Part shown: positions 14,913 to 23,776 of the stretch, in pieces
Numbering within the stretch: the stretch's first letter is position 1
Layout of the letters: each line of letters begins with the position of its first letter
DNA from: JABMQB01 sp964575025
GTDB lineage: Bacteria > Bacteroidota > Bacteroidia > Bacteroidales > Prolixibacteraceae
Reading direction: 5' to 3'
NCBI GenBank assembly: GCA_964575025.1
Contig: CAZNPV010000001.1
Location: 62,001-126,000 of the forward strand
DNA: 64,000 nt
Notes under the pieces: model-generated
Seen by the model: only the letters and a program-made list of their open reading frames with translations
What the model was told of the DNA's origin: nothing
The model's database searches: none
Translations under genes and position numbers: made by a program

Positions 14913-16421
14913 TTATTTTAGGCCGTTGGCCAACATATAGTAGATGTCATTCCAGCGCAGTTCTTTTTTAAATTGCGGAATTTTTGTGTCTTTATCGATA
15001 ACGACAAATTCCACATCGGCATATTCTGCAAATGTTTCCATGTATTCGGGTATGAGAGCCAGTGTATAAGCCGAGTGGTGGGTTCCTCCGGCATAGATCC
15101 ATGCTGCAGCGCCGTCGGTCAGGTTTGGATGCGGGTTCCAGAATGCGGAGGCAACCGGGAGTTTTGGCATTTTGTCGAGCGGTTCAATCACATCGAGCGT
15201 ATTGACGACAATCCGGAACCGGTTTCCCAGGTCGATTAATGTTGCATTCAGGGCATTTCCGGTGGCGCTTTCAAATATCAACCGGGCCGGTGCATCTTTG
15301 CCTCCGATTCCCAGCGGATGCACTTCAAGCCGTGGTTTCCCTGCAGCAATTGAGGGGCATATTTCCAGCATATGGGCACCCAGCACGGCTTCGTTGGCCG
15401 GATCGAGGTGGTAGGTGTAATCTTCCATGAATGAGCTTCCGCCCGGCAGGCCTTCCGACATGGTTTTCACAATGCGTAACAAAGCGGCCTGTTTCCAGTC
15501 GCCTTCAGCGCCAAACCCATACCCGGCAGCCATCAACCGTTGGGAGGCAAGCCCGGGTAACTGATCCAGCCCGGTAAGGTTTTCGAAATTGGTGGTAAAG
15601 GCTTTAAATCCGCCGTCTTCCAGGAACCGTTTCAGGGCAATCTCGTAGCGTGCCTGAACCCGGACATTTTCGTGGTATTCTCCCCCGGGCTGGCAATTTC
15701 CGGCAACTGCATACAGGTGTTCGTATTCGCGGTAGAGTGCATCTACTTCGGCATCGCTAACTTTTTCGATATAAGCCACCAGGTCGCCAATTCCGTAGGC
15801 ACTGATTTGCCATCCGAATTTTATCTGGGCTTCCACCTTGTCGCCTTCGGTAACAGCTACTTCGCGCATGTTGTCGCCAAAGCGGGCTACTTTTAATCCC
15901 TGCGAGTCAGCCCATCCCACGGCAGTGCGGCACCAAATCCCTACCTGTTCCTGCACTTTTTCATCCTGCCAGTGACCCACCACTACTTTGCGGTTTTTGC
16001 GCATCCGGGCGTTGATGAATCCAAATTCACGGCCACCGTGGGCACTCTGGTGCAGGTTCATATAATCCATATCGATTTCCCTCCAGGGTAGGTCCCGGTT
16101 AAACTGGGTGTGCAGGTGCATATACGGTTTGCGTAAAGCTTTTAATCCGGCAATCCACATTTTTGCAGGCGAAAAGGTATGCATCCAGGTAATGACCCCG
16201 AGACATTTCTTGTCTGAACTCGCCTGAACGCAGATATCCAGTATCTCATTCGGTGTTTTTACCACCGGCTTGAAAACCAGATTAACGGGTATTTTCCCCG
16301 AATTATTGAATCCATCCACAATCGCTGCGGAATCTTTATCTACCTGTTTTAACGTTTCCGGGCCGTATAAATGCTGGCTCCCGGTAACAAACCAAATCTC
16401 TGAATTTTCAAAAATTGACAT
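14913..16421 (-). CDS. araA: L-arabinose isomerase
   Basis: 502 residues, the normal length. It converts L-arabinose to L-ribulose in the cytoplasm, the first step of arabinose use. Family landmarks: IWFVTGSQHLYG at the N-terminus, GVITWMHTFSPAKMWI, DLPWREIDMDYMNLHQSAHGGREFG, and the active-site GYGFGAEGDWKQAAL and SFMEDYTYHLDP glutamates with GAHMLEICPS; the C-terminal GGTHHSAYT carries the last metal-binding His. araB and araD are not adjacent, so the gene is unlinked from the rest of the pathway within this window. It fits the arabinoxylan/pectin-degrading enzymes nearby. Confidence 0.97.
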   Translation of the reverse strand: MSIFENSEIWFVTGSQHLYGPETLKQVDKDSAAIVDGFNNSGKIPVNLVFKPVVKTPNEILDICVQASSDKKCLGVITWMHTFSPAKMWIAGLKALRKPYMHLHTQFNRDLPWREIDMDYMNLHQSAHGGREFGFINARMRKNRKVVVGHWQDEKVQEQVGIWCRTAVGWADSQGLKVARFGDNMREVAVTEGDKVEAQIKFGWQISAYGIGDLVAYIEKVSDAEVDALYREYEHLYAVAGNCQPGGEYHENVRVQARYEIALKRFLEDGGFKAFTTNFENLTGLDQLPGLASQRLMAAGYGFGAEGDWKQAALLRIVKTMSEGLPGGSSFMEDYTYHLDPANEAVLGAHMLEICPSIAAGKPRLEVHPLGIGGKDAPARLIFESATGNALNATLIDLGNRFRIVVNTLDVIEPLDKMPKLPVASAFWNPHPNLTDGAAAWIYAGGTHHSAYTLALIPEYMETFAEYADVEFVVIDKDTKIPQFKKELRWNDIYYMLANGLK

Positions 16422-16554
16422 AGTAAATTAATTTTTTATTGTATGGCTCCTAAAATACGAAAATTTTAACAGGTACGATCTACCGATACCGCATTCCTTT
16501 TTTTTTATACGATTATAGTTGTTTATTTTTACTGGACAAGTATATTATGAGAAG

Positions 16555-17967
16555 TCAGCTTAGTCTTTGCACCTCTTTGTTGATCAACTCCCAAACGTTT
16601 TGTACATGTTTTTTCTCTGTGTGGGTTTGCCCGACAACCAGGCGGAGTACAAGTTGTTCGTTCAGTCGGGTATGGGTAAGGAAAGCTTTTCCGGATTCAT
16701 TGATTCTATCCATCAGTTTTTTATTGAATGCATCGCCGGCTTTATGCCGGAAGCAGACCATGTTGAGCGGGGGTTCGGTGACCAGTTCAAAATCGTCTGA
16801 TTGTCTGATCCATTCAGCAAATTTCTGTGCGAGGCTGATATGTTTTCTGACATGGTATTGGAGGCCTTCCACCCCATAGTGCCGGATCACAAACCAGAGT
16901 TTCAGCGAACGAAACCGGCGTCCCAGTTGTACATGCCAGTCGCGGTAATCAAAAACGGCTCCTTCTTCGGTGGCTTTGTTTTTCAGGTATTCAGGGAGGA
17001 TGGTAAAGGTCTTGATCAGGTGTTTCCTGTCGGCAACCCAGAAACAGTCGCAATCGAAATTTGTGAACATCCATTTGTGGGGATTAAAACAGTAGCTGTC
17101 GGCCATTTCCACGCCTTTCTGCCATTTCCGGTTTTCGGGACAGAGCATAGCGGTCCCCGACATAGCGGCATCCACATGAAGCCAGGCATTCTCGTCGGAG
17201 CAAATTTTCCCGATTTCTGTCAGGGGATCCATGGCATTTGAGGATGTGGTCCCTATCGTTGCGCACACAAAAAATGGCCTGTACCCATCGGCTTTGTCTT
17301 TCCTGATTTGTGCTTTCAGAGAGGATGGTTTCATGGCAAACGTTTCATTCACATCGATCAGTCTCAGGTTATCTTTCCCGATACCGGCCATTTTCACAGC
17401 CTTTTCCAGGGATGAATGGGTTTGTGTGGAAACATACGCAGTTAGTTTCTGTTTAGCTCCTTTTGCATTGGCTTCGTAGCGGGTTATTCTTTCACGTGCG
17501 GCAATAATTGCCGTTAAGGCCGATGTGGAGGCTGTATCCTGAATAACCCCTCCTCCGGTTGAAGCGGAGAAAAAACGTTCCGGCAGGTCCAGCATTTTGG
17601 CCAGCCAGTCCATCACACGGGTTTCCAGTTCGGTACAGGCCGGACTGGTTAACCAGATCATCCCCTGAACACCCAAACCCGAAGAGAGAAGGTCTCCCAG
17701 GATCGCCGGGAAGGAGGTGTTTGACGGGAAATAGGCATAAAAGTTTGGGGACTGCCAGTGCGTAATGCCGGGCATGATGATTTTTTCGACATCCTGCATC
17801 ATGGCTTCCACAGGTTCTCCTTTTAGCGGAGGCGAATCAGGTAATTGACCGATTATTTCTCCCGGCTTAACCTGCGAGAGAACCGGATAGTTTTCCATAT
17901 TTTCATAATAATCTGCAATCCAGTCAATCATCTTTTTGCCTTCTTCCCGGAACCGGGAAGGACTCAT
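16555..17967 (-). CDS. Pyridoxal-phosphate group II decarboxylase (aromatic-L-amino-acid decarboxylase type)
   Basis: 470 residues from the ATG at 17967, giving MSPSRFREEGKKMIDWIADYY, the usual family N-terminus; an in-frame TTG 27 nt upstream is the alternative. PLP features: SPACTELETRVMDWLAKML, SASTGGGVIQDTASTSAL, the ring-stacking His in STQTHSSLEKA, HVDAAMSG with the pyridine-N-binding Asp, and FNPHKWMFTNFDC with the Schiff-base Lys. It would decarboxylate an aromatic amino acid such as tyrosine, tryptophan or DOPA to the amine; the substrate is not readable. It follows the acylphosphatase gene closely (about 30 nt, or 4 nt with the TTG start), in one operon. Confidence 0.9.
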   Translation of the reverse strand: MSPSRFREEGKKMIDWIADYYENMENYPVLSQVKPGEIIGQLPDSPPLKGEPVEAMMQDVEKIIMPGITHWQSPNFYAYFPSNTSFPAILGDLLSSGLGVQGMIWLTSPACTELETRVMDWLAKMLDLPERFFSASTGGGVIQDTASTSALTAIIAARERITRYEANAKGAKQKLTAYVSTQTHSSLEKAVKMAGIGKDNLRLIDVNETFAMKPSSLKAQIRKDKADGYRPFFVCATIGTTSSNAMDPLTEIGKICSDENAWLHVDAAMSGTAMLCPENRKWQKGVEMADSYCFNPHKWMFTNFDCDCFWVADRKHLIKTFTILPEYLKNKATEEGAVFDYRDWHVQLGRRFRSLKLWFVIRHYGVEGLQYHVRKHISLAQKFAEWIRQSDDFELVTEPPLNMVCFRHKAGDAFNKKLMDRINESGKAFLTHTRLNEQLVLRLVVGQTHTEKKHVQNVWELINKEVQRLS

Positions 17968-17998
17968 GTGATAGTTTTTATTGTCCACTTTCAATGTA

Positions 17999-18271
17999 TT
18001 AAAATCGTATTAAAAATTCTTTATACCCTGAAATTTTTTCCGAAATGGTGGTTTCCACATGGTCAACCCTTGACAGGGGAGGGCCTTGTTTTATCCAATC
18101 CATAAAACATTCCAGGTCTTCCTGTTCTCCTTCGCCTACGATCTCTACTGTTCCTTCAGGAGTATTCCTTGTCCACCCCGTAATACCCAGTTCATGGGCT
18201 TTATCCCGGACAAAAAAACGAAATCCAACTCCCTGAACCCTTCCGGATACGTTCGCATGCAGTTGTTGCAT
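17999..18271 (-). CDS. Acylphosphatase
   Basis: 90 residues, the full length of the family. Catalytic residues are present: Arg18 in GRVQGVGFRFF and Asn36 in TGWTRNTPEGTVEI. It hydrolyses carboxyl-phosphate anhydrides such as acetyl phosphate or carbamoyl phosphate in the cytoplasm. Middle gene of a three-gene leftward cluster with a small membrane protein upstream (15 nt) and the PLP decarboxylase downstream. Why it is grouped with them is not clear. Confidence 0.94.
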   Translation of the reverse strand: MQQLHANVSGRVQGVGFRFFVRDKAHELGITGWTRNTPEGTVEIVGEGEQEDLECFMDWIKQGPPLSRVDHVETTISEKISGYKEFLIRF

Positions 18272-18286
18272 TATAAAAGAATCTTG

Positions 18287-18649
18287 TTATTCTGGGTTTT
18301 TAAATGCCCCGGTAACTTCGTTATTTGTTAATGCCCAGATGGAATATACCCCAATTGCTGTTCCCAGCGGAAAATTCAGGAGGTCAAGCACCGACAGAAT
18401 CAGGGTTAGAATACGTGCCCACTCTTTGTGTTTTAGTAAGCCAAATCCGGCAATTAATCCCGGAATACTGATCACAATAAAAAAAATCAGCGCAATGTTG
18501 GCAATGATGGAAAGAATAAACGTTGCTTCCTGTTCGTTTGTAATATCCCCCACAATCCGGAGAATAATAAATCCTGCCACACCGATGATTAAATAAAGGA
18601 TGCTAACAGCGATCCGTATGGCTGCTACGATGTTAATATGTTTTTCCAT
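18287..18649 (-). CDS. Small four-helix membrane protein of unknown function
   Basis: 120 residues with four predicted membrane spans (about 10-33, 43-65, 68-85, 92-110) and short connecting loops; the tail is EVTGAFKNPE. The pattern (HINIVAAIRIAVSILYLIIG, GLIAGFGLLKHKEWARIL, LNFPLGTAIGVYSIWALTN) is that of Bacteroidota proteins annotated DUF4064-like or hypothetical. The KHKEWAR stretch between helices 3 and 4 is a recurring feature of that group. First gene of the cluster with acylphosphatase and decarboxylase. No function can be assigned. Confidence 0.8.
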   Translation of the reverse strand: MEKHINIVAAIRIAVSILYLIIGVAGFIILRIVGDITNEQEATFILSIIANIALIFFIVISIPGLIAGFGLLKHKEWARILTLILSVLDLLNFPLGTAIGVYSIWALTNNEVTGAFKNPE

Positions 18650-18872
18650 ACTATACGGTTTTGTTTCGGATATTAAAATTACAAAAAAATAACAGATGAA
18701 TTTGTTTGGGCCAATTATTTAGTCTGAACGTATGCATAAATTTTAAAAGGAGGAATCATTCAGGCCAGGTCAACAGAAACAAATTTCTGAATCAAACGTT
18801 ACTATTTACAGCACCTGTTCCCGGCATCAGGAGATTCTTTATTCATGCTTTACATTAGACAACGGATAAGAT

Positions 18873-19121
18873 ATGGATTTTTTAATGGTACTGTTGTTGG
18901 CCGTCGGGCTTGTTTCCCTGGCATTTCTGGGATTGGCTGTACGGTTGATACTCCGTAAGAGAGGGAAATTTCCGAACATTCATGTAAGTGGAAACAAACC
19001 ATTGAAAAGAAAGGGTATTTCCTGTGCCCATACGCAGGATCGTCTGGAGCAACAAAAAGCCCGTGGAAAGGTGAATTATACAAAGATCCGTTTGGTTTCG
19101 CCCAAAAGGGGAGGGAATTAA
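18873..19121 (+). CDS. Small single-span membrane protein, conserved in Bacteroidota
   Basis: 82 residues: one membrane helix (about 4-26, VLLLAVGLVSLAFLGLAVRLIL), then a basic soluble tail with GKFPNIHVSGNKPLKRKGISCAHTQDRLEQQK. The pattern helix-KKGKFP-...-Gly-Ile-x-Cys resembles a short Bacteroidales protein often found beside apbE or Na+-NQR genes; that association is from memory. Here it converges on apbE with a 21-nt gap. The single Cys after the helix could be functional. Confidence 0.65.
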   Translation: MDFLMVLLLAVGLVSLAFLGLAVRLILRKRGKFPNIHVSGNKPLKRKGISCAHTQDRLEQQKARGKVNYTKIRLVSPKRGGN

Positions 19122-19142
19122 AATTCCATCTGTACCGGATTT

Positions 19143-20174
19143 TTACTCGACCAATATCCTTTTAAAGTTTTCTGAAGCATACACCTGATTATTTCCCTGT
19201 TCATCCGTATAAATAAAATAGACATCCAGGTCCGGATTTTTTTCATCGTACTGAATTCCCTTTTCGAGTCCCATGACCATAAAGGCAGTGGCAAAAGCAT
19301 CGGCTGTAGCACAGTCATTGGCCATAACGGTTGCGCTCAGAAGGCTGTGTTGCACCGGGTATCCTGTTTTCGGATCGATTGTATGGGCATATTTTACTCC
19401 CTCCTTTATGTAGAAGTTTCGGTAATTCCCGGAAGTTGCCAGGGCTTTTCCCGGGAGGCGGACTATGGTATTCAGTTGATTGTTTCCGAAGAGGGGATCA
19501 TCTTTTGGTTCTGTAATTCCGATGGACCAGATTGCTCCTTTTGCGTTTACCCCTTTTGCAACTACCTCACCGCCAATTTCTACCATGAAATTTTTGCACC
19601 CCTTCCCAGCCAGGAGTTCACCGATCAGATCACAGGTATATCCTTTTGCTATAGCACTCATATCGAGCATTGTATTTGGATTTTCCTTGACGATCTTTCT
19701 GTTTTCAAGCCACACTTTCCGGTAGCCGGTGATGGCTTTCAGGCTGTCAATAAGTCCTTCGGTTATTGTTTCTTTATTTCTGAACCCAAATCCCCAGGCA
19801 TTGACCATGGGAGCCACTGTAATATCAAAAGCTCCGTCTGTCCGTTCGGATATCTCCTGGGCCAGGGTAAAGCATTTGAAAAAATGGTTGTTCAGGCTAA
19901 CCGGTTCGTTGCGGTTTATTTTTGAGATAACAGACGCTTCTTCAAAAGGAGAAAAAGTAAGGGTATATTCCCGGAATTTATTTTCAATTTCTGCATGGTA
20001 ATCGATTGCCCCGGGTGATTGGTAAACGATGTGGTAAAAAGTTCCGTACACCTGTCCGTCATTGGTAATGTAGGCTGGCTGCTTCTGACAGGAGACAGCA
20101 AATGCCACTAAAATCAACATCAAAACGCTATGGCTATGCATGTTTTTGGTTTGGATTGGCATTCGAAGATCCAT
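19143..20174 (-). CDS. apbE: FAD:protein FMN transferase (ApbE family), lipoprotein
   Basis: 343 residues. Attaches FMN covalently to Thr/Ser of periplasmic or membrane targets such as NqrB/NqrC and RnfG/RnfD. Seen: lipoprotein signal ending FAVSC, QVYGTFYHIVYQS, TLDMSAIAKGYTCDLIGELL (family reads SxIAKGYAVD), FMVEIGGEV, and the metal-binding DPKTGYPV followed by MANDCATADAFATAFMVMG. The first ATG overlaps the stop of the upstream permease by one base (TAATG), which supports translational coupling; an internal Met at 20141 would place the signal peptide at the very N-terminus and is the alternative start. Its flavoprotein targets are not in this window. Confidence 0.93.
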   Translation of the reverse strand: MDLRMPIQTKNMHSHSVLMLILVAFAVSCQKQPAYITNDGQVYGTFYHIVYQSPGAIDYHAEIENKFREYTLTFSPFEEASVISKINRNEPVSLNNHFFKCFTLAQEISERTDGAFDITVAPMVNAWGFGFRNKETITEGLIDSLKAITGYRKVWLENRKIVKENPNTMLDMSAIAKGYTCDLIGELLAGKGCKNFMVEIGGEVVAKGVNAKGAIWSIGITEPKDDPLFGNNQLNTIVRLPGKALATSGNYRNFYIKEGVKYAHTIDPKTGYPVQHSLLSATVMANDCATADAFATAFMVMGLEKGIQYDEKNPDLDVYFIYTDEQGNNQVYASENFKRILVE

Positions 20175-22393
20175 TATTCAATTATTTTCTGGTTGTGCGA
20201 ATGGATGAACAGGGTGGTTCCCAGGTGATCATACTTTTCAAATACTTTTTCTTTTTCATGTTTGATGGATTCTTCCCGGATTCCAATGATCACCAGTCCG
20301 GCATTTTGAGAGTGGGTGTTGATAATCGACCTGGCCGGGATATCAGGATCCTGAATGATTATTTCAATGTTTTTTTCCGTAATCGGGAGTCTTCCTGATT
20401 TAACCAGTTCCTTCATCCGGATCATGGTTTCTTCCTCCTCTTCGGGTTTGCAGAGATCGTATATTTTTATGAACCCCTTTTTCCAGTCAGGGTGTCCGTA
20501 AAGAATAAAACTGAGCAGAATCATCAGGTTGGCATTCTCAGAATCAAGGGATTTTATCCAGACATGAATTCCGTTTTTAAATTCCATTTTTCCCCGGCTA
20601 CTTGCAAGGATACAGATATCAAATTCTCCTGAATTTACCAGGGCAAAGTTGTCAATGATCTCTTTTAGGTTTTCCGGATTATCTTTGTCGTATTCAAAAA
20701 TAACCATGTTGTTTTCCATTCCTGAAATACCGGGTATCTGAATCGCCTGGGCAATTGCTGAAGTATAGGAAGGCGATATAATGGTGTCTATAAATACATG
20801 AGAATCTACTGTTTTTATGTCTTTGACCAGTTTGGCCAGTTCTTCATTTGCCTGTTTATACGTAGCTTTTGAATAGTATCCTTCAATGCGATGAAGGTAG
20901 GTTCCGAATCCGTATTTGTAGGATATCCAGTTTAACAACCGGAAAGCATGCTGCCGTTTGAATGAATCTTTTGAAATACAGATCGCACTGGGCCGCCATT
21001 CTTTGAAAATTTTTTCATGGCTTTTCTTTTGCAACAGTACCTGGAGGTTCCGGTTTAACTGGAATAGGGAATTGGTAAATATGGAGGATAATCCTTTGCG
21101 TCCTTTATGGTAATGATTAATAAGGAGGTATACTATAATGATGGCTAAAAAAGCGATAAACGCATACAGGGAACTTATTTTAAACATTACCCAAACGGAA
21201 GTAACAAAACCAGTCAGGGAAATATACCATTTTGATCGGAACGATGGGCGGTAGGAAGGGGAAGAACCAAAATGGTTCAGAAAAGAGATCAGGCAGAGTG
21301 ATCCGTAGGTAACCAAAAAGAACATGGTGATAATGCTGGCTACGGCGTTTACATTTCCCAGGGACACAAAAACAAAGGCTATCACTGCAGTGATCAGGGA
21401 AGCATGAACCGGTTCATTGTCTTTTTTCCGGCCGTAGGCAAGCCATCGGTTCACTTTTTGTGAAGGGAAGGCTCTATCCATGGCCAGTGCCTGCAAAGTC
21501 CGGGGTGCTACCATCACCGAGCCCAGGGCGGAGGAGATGGTGGAAGCTGCCAGTCCAAGGGGGATAATTACCGCTCCAAAAAGCGCAATCCGGGCCATAA
21601 TAAGCTGGTGTTCAACCAGGTCTTCCGGTGAAACCGAAAGAGCCAGTTTGTAAACGATAAAAAAGTAAAGAATCATTCCACAAAAGGTGGCAGAAGTTGT
21701 TCCCAGCGGAATCGCTCTGGAAGGTTTCTTCAGGTCTCCTGAAAGCCCAACTCCGGCAGTCATCCCTGTGAATGCCGGAAAAACGATGGCAAAGATCATG
21801 AAAAAATCCGACGAATTGCGGAATTTGGCATTCGTTAGTCCAAAGGAGGAAGTTTCCGCATGGGATGTGTCACCTAAAAAAAACATGATCAGCGATATAG
21901 CCAGGATCGTTACAACCACATATAAGGTCTTTACACCCAGATTTGCTCCTTTTCGCAGGATCAGAACAGCCAATCCTGTTAATACCGGAATACTGATGAC
22001 CTGCCGGGGCAGAATAAAGCCATATTTTGAGGCAATCCAGTTAAAGAAAAATTCAAAGGCCTCGGTAAAAGCGATTACATAAAAAGCAACACTTATAGCC
22101 TGTGACAGAAACAATGCAATTCCAATGGTAGCTCCAATGTTCAATCCGAAGGACCGGGAAATAATAAAATATTCACCCCCTCCTTCCACCCGTTTGTTGG
22201 TAGCAATTTCCGAAATGGCCAGTGCTGTAGGAATACTAACCAGATGGCCGAGGATAATGAGTAGAATGGCTCCCCAGAATCCCAGGGTACCGACGGCAAA
22301 GCCGAAACGTAAAAAAAGGATTGCCCCCAGGATGGTTGATATGGCAGTAAAAAACACAGGGGTTGTGCCAAATTTCCGGGTATTCATTTCCAT
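20174..22393 (-). CDS. Amino acid permease/cation-chloride cotransporter (APC/SLC12-like) membrane protein
   Basis: About 739 residues. The N-terminal two thirds is an APC-fold transporter with 12 membrane helices, opening with RKFGTTPVFFTAISTILGAI and GEYFIISRSFGLNIGATIG, the arrangement of bacterial Na-K-Cl cotransporter homologues. The last ~260 residues are soluble (from about HEKIFKEWRPSAICISKDS) and resemble the cytosolic regulatory domain of cation-chloride cotransporters, with two alpha/beta repeats. Transported ions are not deducible. The frame extends upstream to a GTG, but ATGs at 22393 or 22387 give the expected N-terminus. The stop overlaps the apbE start by one base. Confidence 0.83.
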   Translation of the reverse strand: MEMNTRKFGTTPVFFTAISTILGAILFLRFGFAVGTLGFWGAILLIILGHLVSIPTALAISEIATNKRVEGGGEYFIISRSFGLNIGATIGIALFLSQAISVAFYVIAFTEAFEFFFNWIASKYGFILPRQVISIPVLTGLAVLILRKGANLGVKTLYVVVTILAISLIMFFLGDTSHAETSSFGLTNAKFRNSSDFFMIFAIVFPAFTGMTAGVGLSGDLKKPSRAIPLGTTSATFCGMILYFFIVYKLALSVSPEDLVEHQLIMARIALFGAVIIPLGLAASTISSALGSVMVAPRTLQALAMDRAFPSQKVNRWLAYGRKKDNEPVHASLITAVIAFVFVSLGNVNAVASIITMFFLVTYGSLCLISFLNHFGSSPSYRPSFRSKWYISLTGFVTSVWVMFKISSLYAFIAFLAIIIVYLLINHYHKGRKGLSSIFTNSLFQLNRNLQVLLQKKSHEKIFKEWRPSAICISKDSFKRQHAFRLLNWISYKYGFGTYLHRIEGYYSKATYKQANEELAKLVKDIKTVDSHVFIDTIISPSYTSAIAQAIQIPGISGMENNMVIFEYDKDNPENLKEIIDNFALVNSGEFDICILASSRGKMEFKNGIHVWIKSLDSENANLMILLSFILYGHPDWKKGFIKIYDLCKPEEEEETMIRMKELVKSGRLPITEKNIEIIIQDPDIPARSIINTHSQNAGLVIIGIREESIKHEKEKVFEKYDHLGTTLFIHSHNQKIIE

Positions 22394-22463
22394 AAAACAG
22401 TTGAATGAGTCGGGCACAAGTTAATAAATAACACCCATCGTCGGATCATCATTTCGGTAAATT

Positions 22464-23696
22464 TTAATGCAAATTCCGGTTTAATTTAAGCATTTCCACC
22501 CCCGCCAGCAATATAGCTCCCAGTCCGTGTATATCGTTTAATTGGGCAGGGCGTTCATAATAAAAAACCAGGTTGTCTTCCATACCGGTACCGATACAGA
22601 TATCCTCCACCTGTCCGTCGTCCCGGATTTTTGCTTTGAGGCCTTTCCATCCCTGTCGAGCAATGGATCCGTAGCTTTCGGGGATCCATCCGTTGTTCAC
22701 CGCCCTGGCAATGGAGTAAATGAACATTGCGGAACAGGATGATTCGAGGTAGGAATCGGATTTGTCGATCAACTGGTGCCAGAGGCCTGTTTGATCCTGA
22801 TACCTGGAGATTCCGATCACCTGCCGGAGGAAGATCTCAAGCAGTGTGTCCCTTTGGGGGTGGTTTTCGGGGAGGAGTTCAAGCAGGTCGGCCTGGGCCA
22901 TCATCACCCAGCCATTGCAACGTCCCCAGTGGGCTACATTTTGTTGATTGATATCGCTGTAATATCCGTGATAGTATAACTGGGTGCAGGGGTTACAAAG
23001 ATAGTGGGTAAACTGGATGACCTGAAAGGCTGCATCATCAAAATATTCCGGATCGCCGGTGAGGGCACCCATGCGGGAGAGGAAGGCAATACCCATATAG
23101 AGATCATCGGCCCATAGGGTAAAACGATGGGGCCCGCTGCGTACAAGGGTGCCGTCTTCAAGACGTTCCTGCCGGGTAAGGATGTGTTCCGCCGCTTTGT
23201 TAAGGTACGCTTTGTAATCCTCACGCTGTACTTCCCGGTAGACCTCGATCAAACCGGCCCCCATAGCTCCGCAGTCATCCAGTTCCTGCGTAACGATGTA
23301 CTGTCCGAACGGATAAGACCATTTGTTCATGAAAGGTTTATAATGCTCCTGAAAAACAGCTACATTATCGAAAGCAAAGGCATAATTTTTTTCTGCCCAC
23401 TGTTTATATTCCGGCTCATTAAAAAAGGCTGCAAAATCAATCATGGCAATGTTCAGCACTCCATTCCAGTAATTCCAGGTATTGTAGGGACTCCGTATTT
23501 GCACTGAAGGGGAATAATTATCTTCGGTAATTTTTTTTAGGATCTCTCCATTGCTCCGGTCGATGAAATCCCATGTGGTATTCTGTACAATACGATCCGC
23601 AATGGAGCGGATTATTGATTCATCATTCCCTGCAGGCTGGGAAAAGCCGGTAACAACAAACAGAAACAGGATAGCTGATGGTATGATTCGTCTCAT
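22464..23696 (-). CDS. GH105-type unsaturated uronyl hydrolase, secreted
   Basis: 410 residues: signal peptide (1-19, ending GFSQ) and an (alpha/alpha)6 barrel. GH105/GH88 features: NTWNYWNGVLNIAM near the N-terminus, ELDDCGAMGAGLIEVY with the catalytic-type Asp (140/141), RFTLWADDLYMGIAFLSRM, and AHWGRCNGWVMMAQADLLELLP with the substrate-binding WGRxNGW motif. The family removes the 4,5-unsaturated uronic acid left at the non-reducing end of pectin fragments (or xylan/alginate-type oligosaccharides) after lyase action. It stands alone, with no lyase or TonB pair next to it. Exact linkage specificity is inference. Confidence 0.88.
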   Translation of the reverse strand: MRRIIPSAILFLFVVTGFSQPAGNDESIIRSIADRIVQNTTWDFIDRSNGEILKKITEDNYSPSVQIRSPYNTWNYWNGVLNIAMIDFAAFFNEPEYKQWAEKNYAFAFDNVAVFQEHYKPFMNKWSYPFGQYIVTQELDDCGAMGAGLIEVYREVQREDYKAYLNKAAEHILTRQERLEDGTLVRSGPHRFTLWADDLYMGIAFLSRMGALTGDPEYFDDAAFQVIQFTHYLCNPCTQLYYHGYYSDINQQNVAHWGRCNGWVMMAQADLLELLPENHPQRDTLLEIFLRQVIGISRYQDQTGLWHQLIDKSDSYLESSCSAMFIYSIARAVNNGWIPESYGSIARQGWKGLKAKIRDDGQVEDICIGTGMEDNLVFYYERPAQLNDIHGLGAILLAGVEMLKLNRNLH

Positions 23697-23776
23697 TTTA
23701 TGTAGGTTAAGATTTCAAAAAGTTCCTTAAATATAATGAATTGATCAGGATATCTTTGTTTTTTCCTGTGATCGGG

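Noticed and set aside
23750..23758. TATCTTTG promoter-like box on the plus strand
   Set aside because: It points into the 3' end of a minus-strand gene with no plus-strand gene to serve; a chance match in AT-rich DNA.
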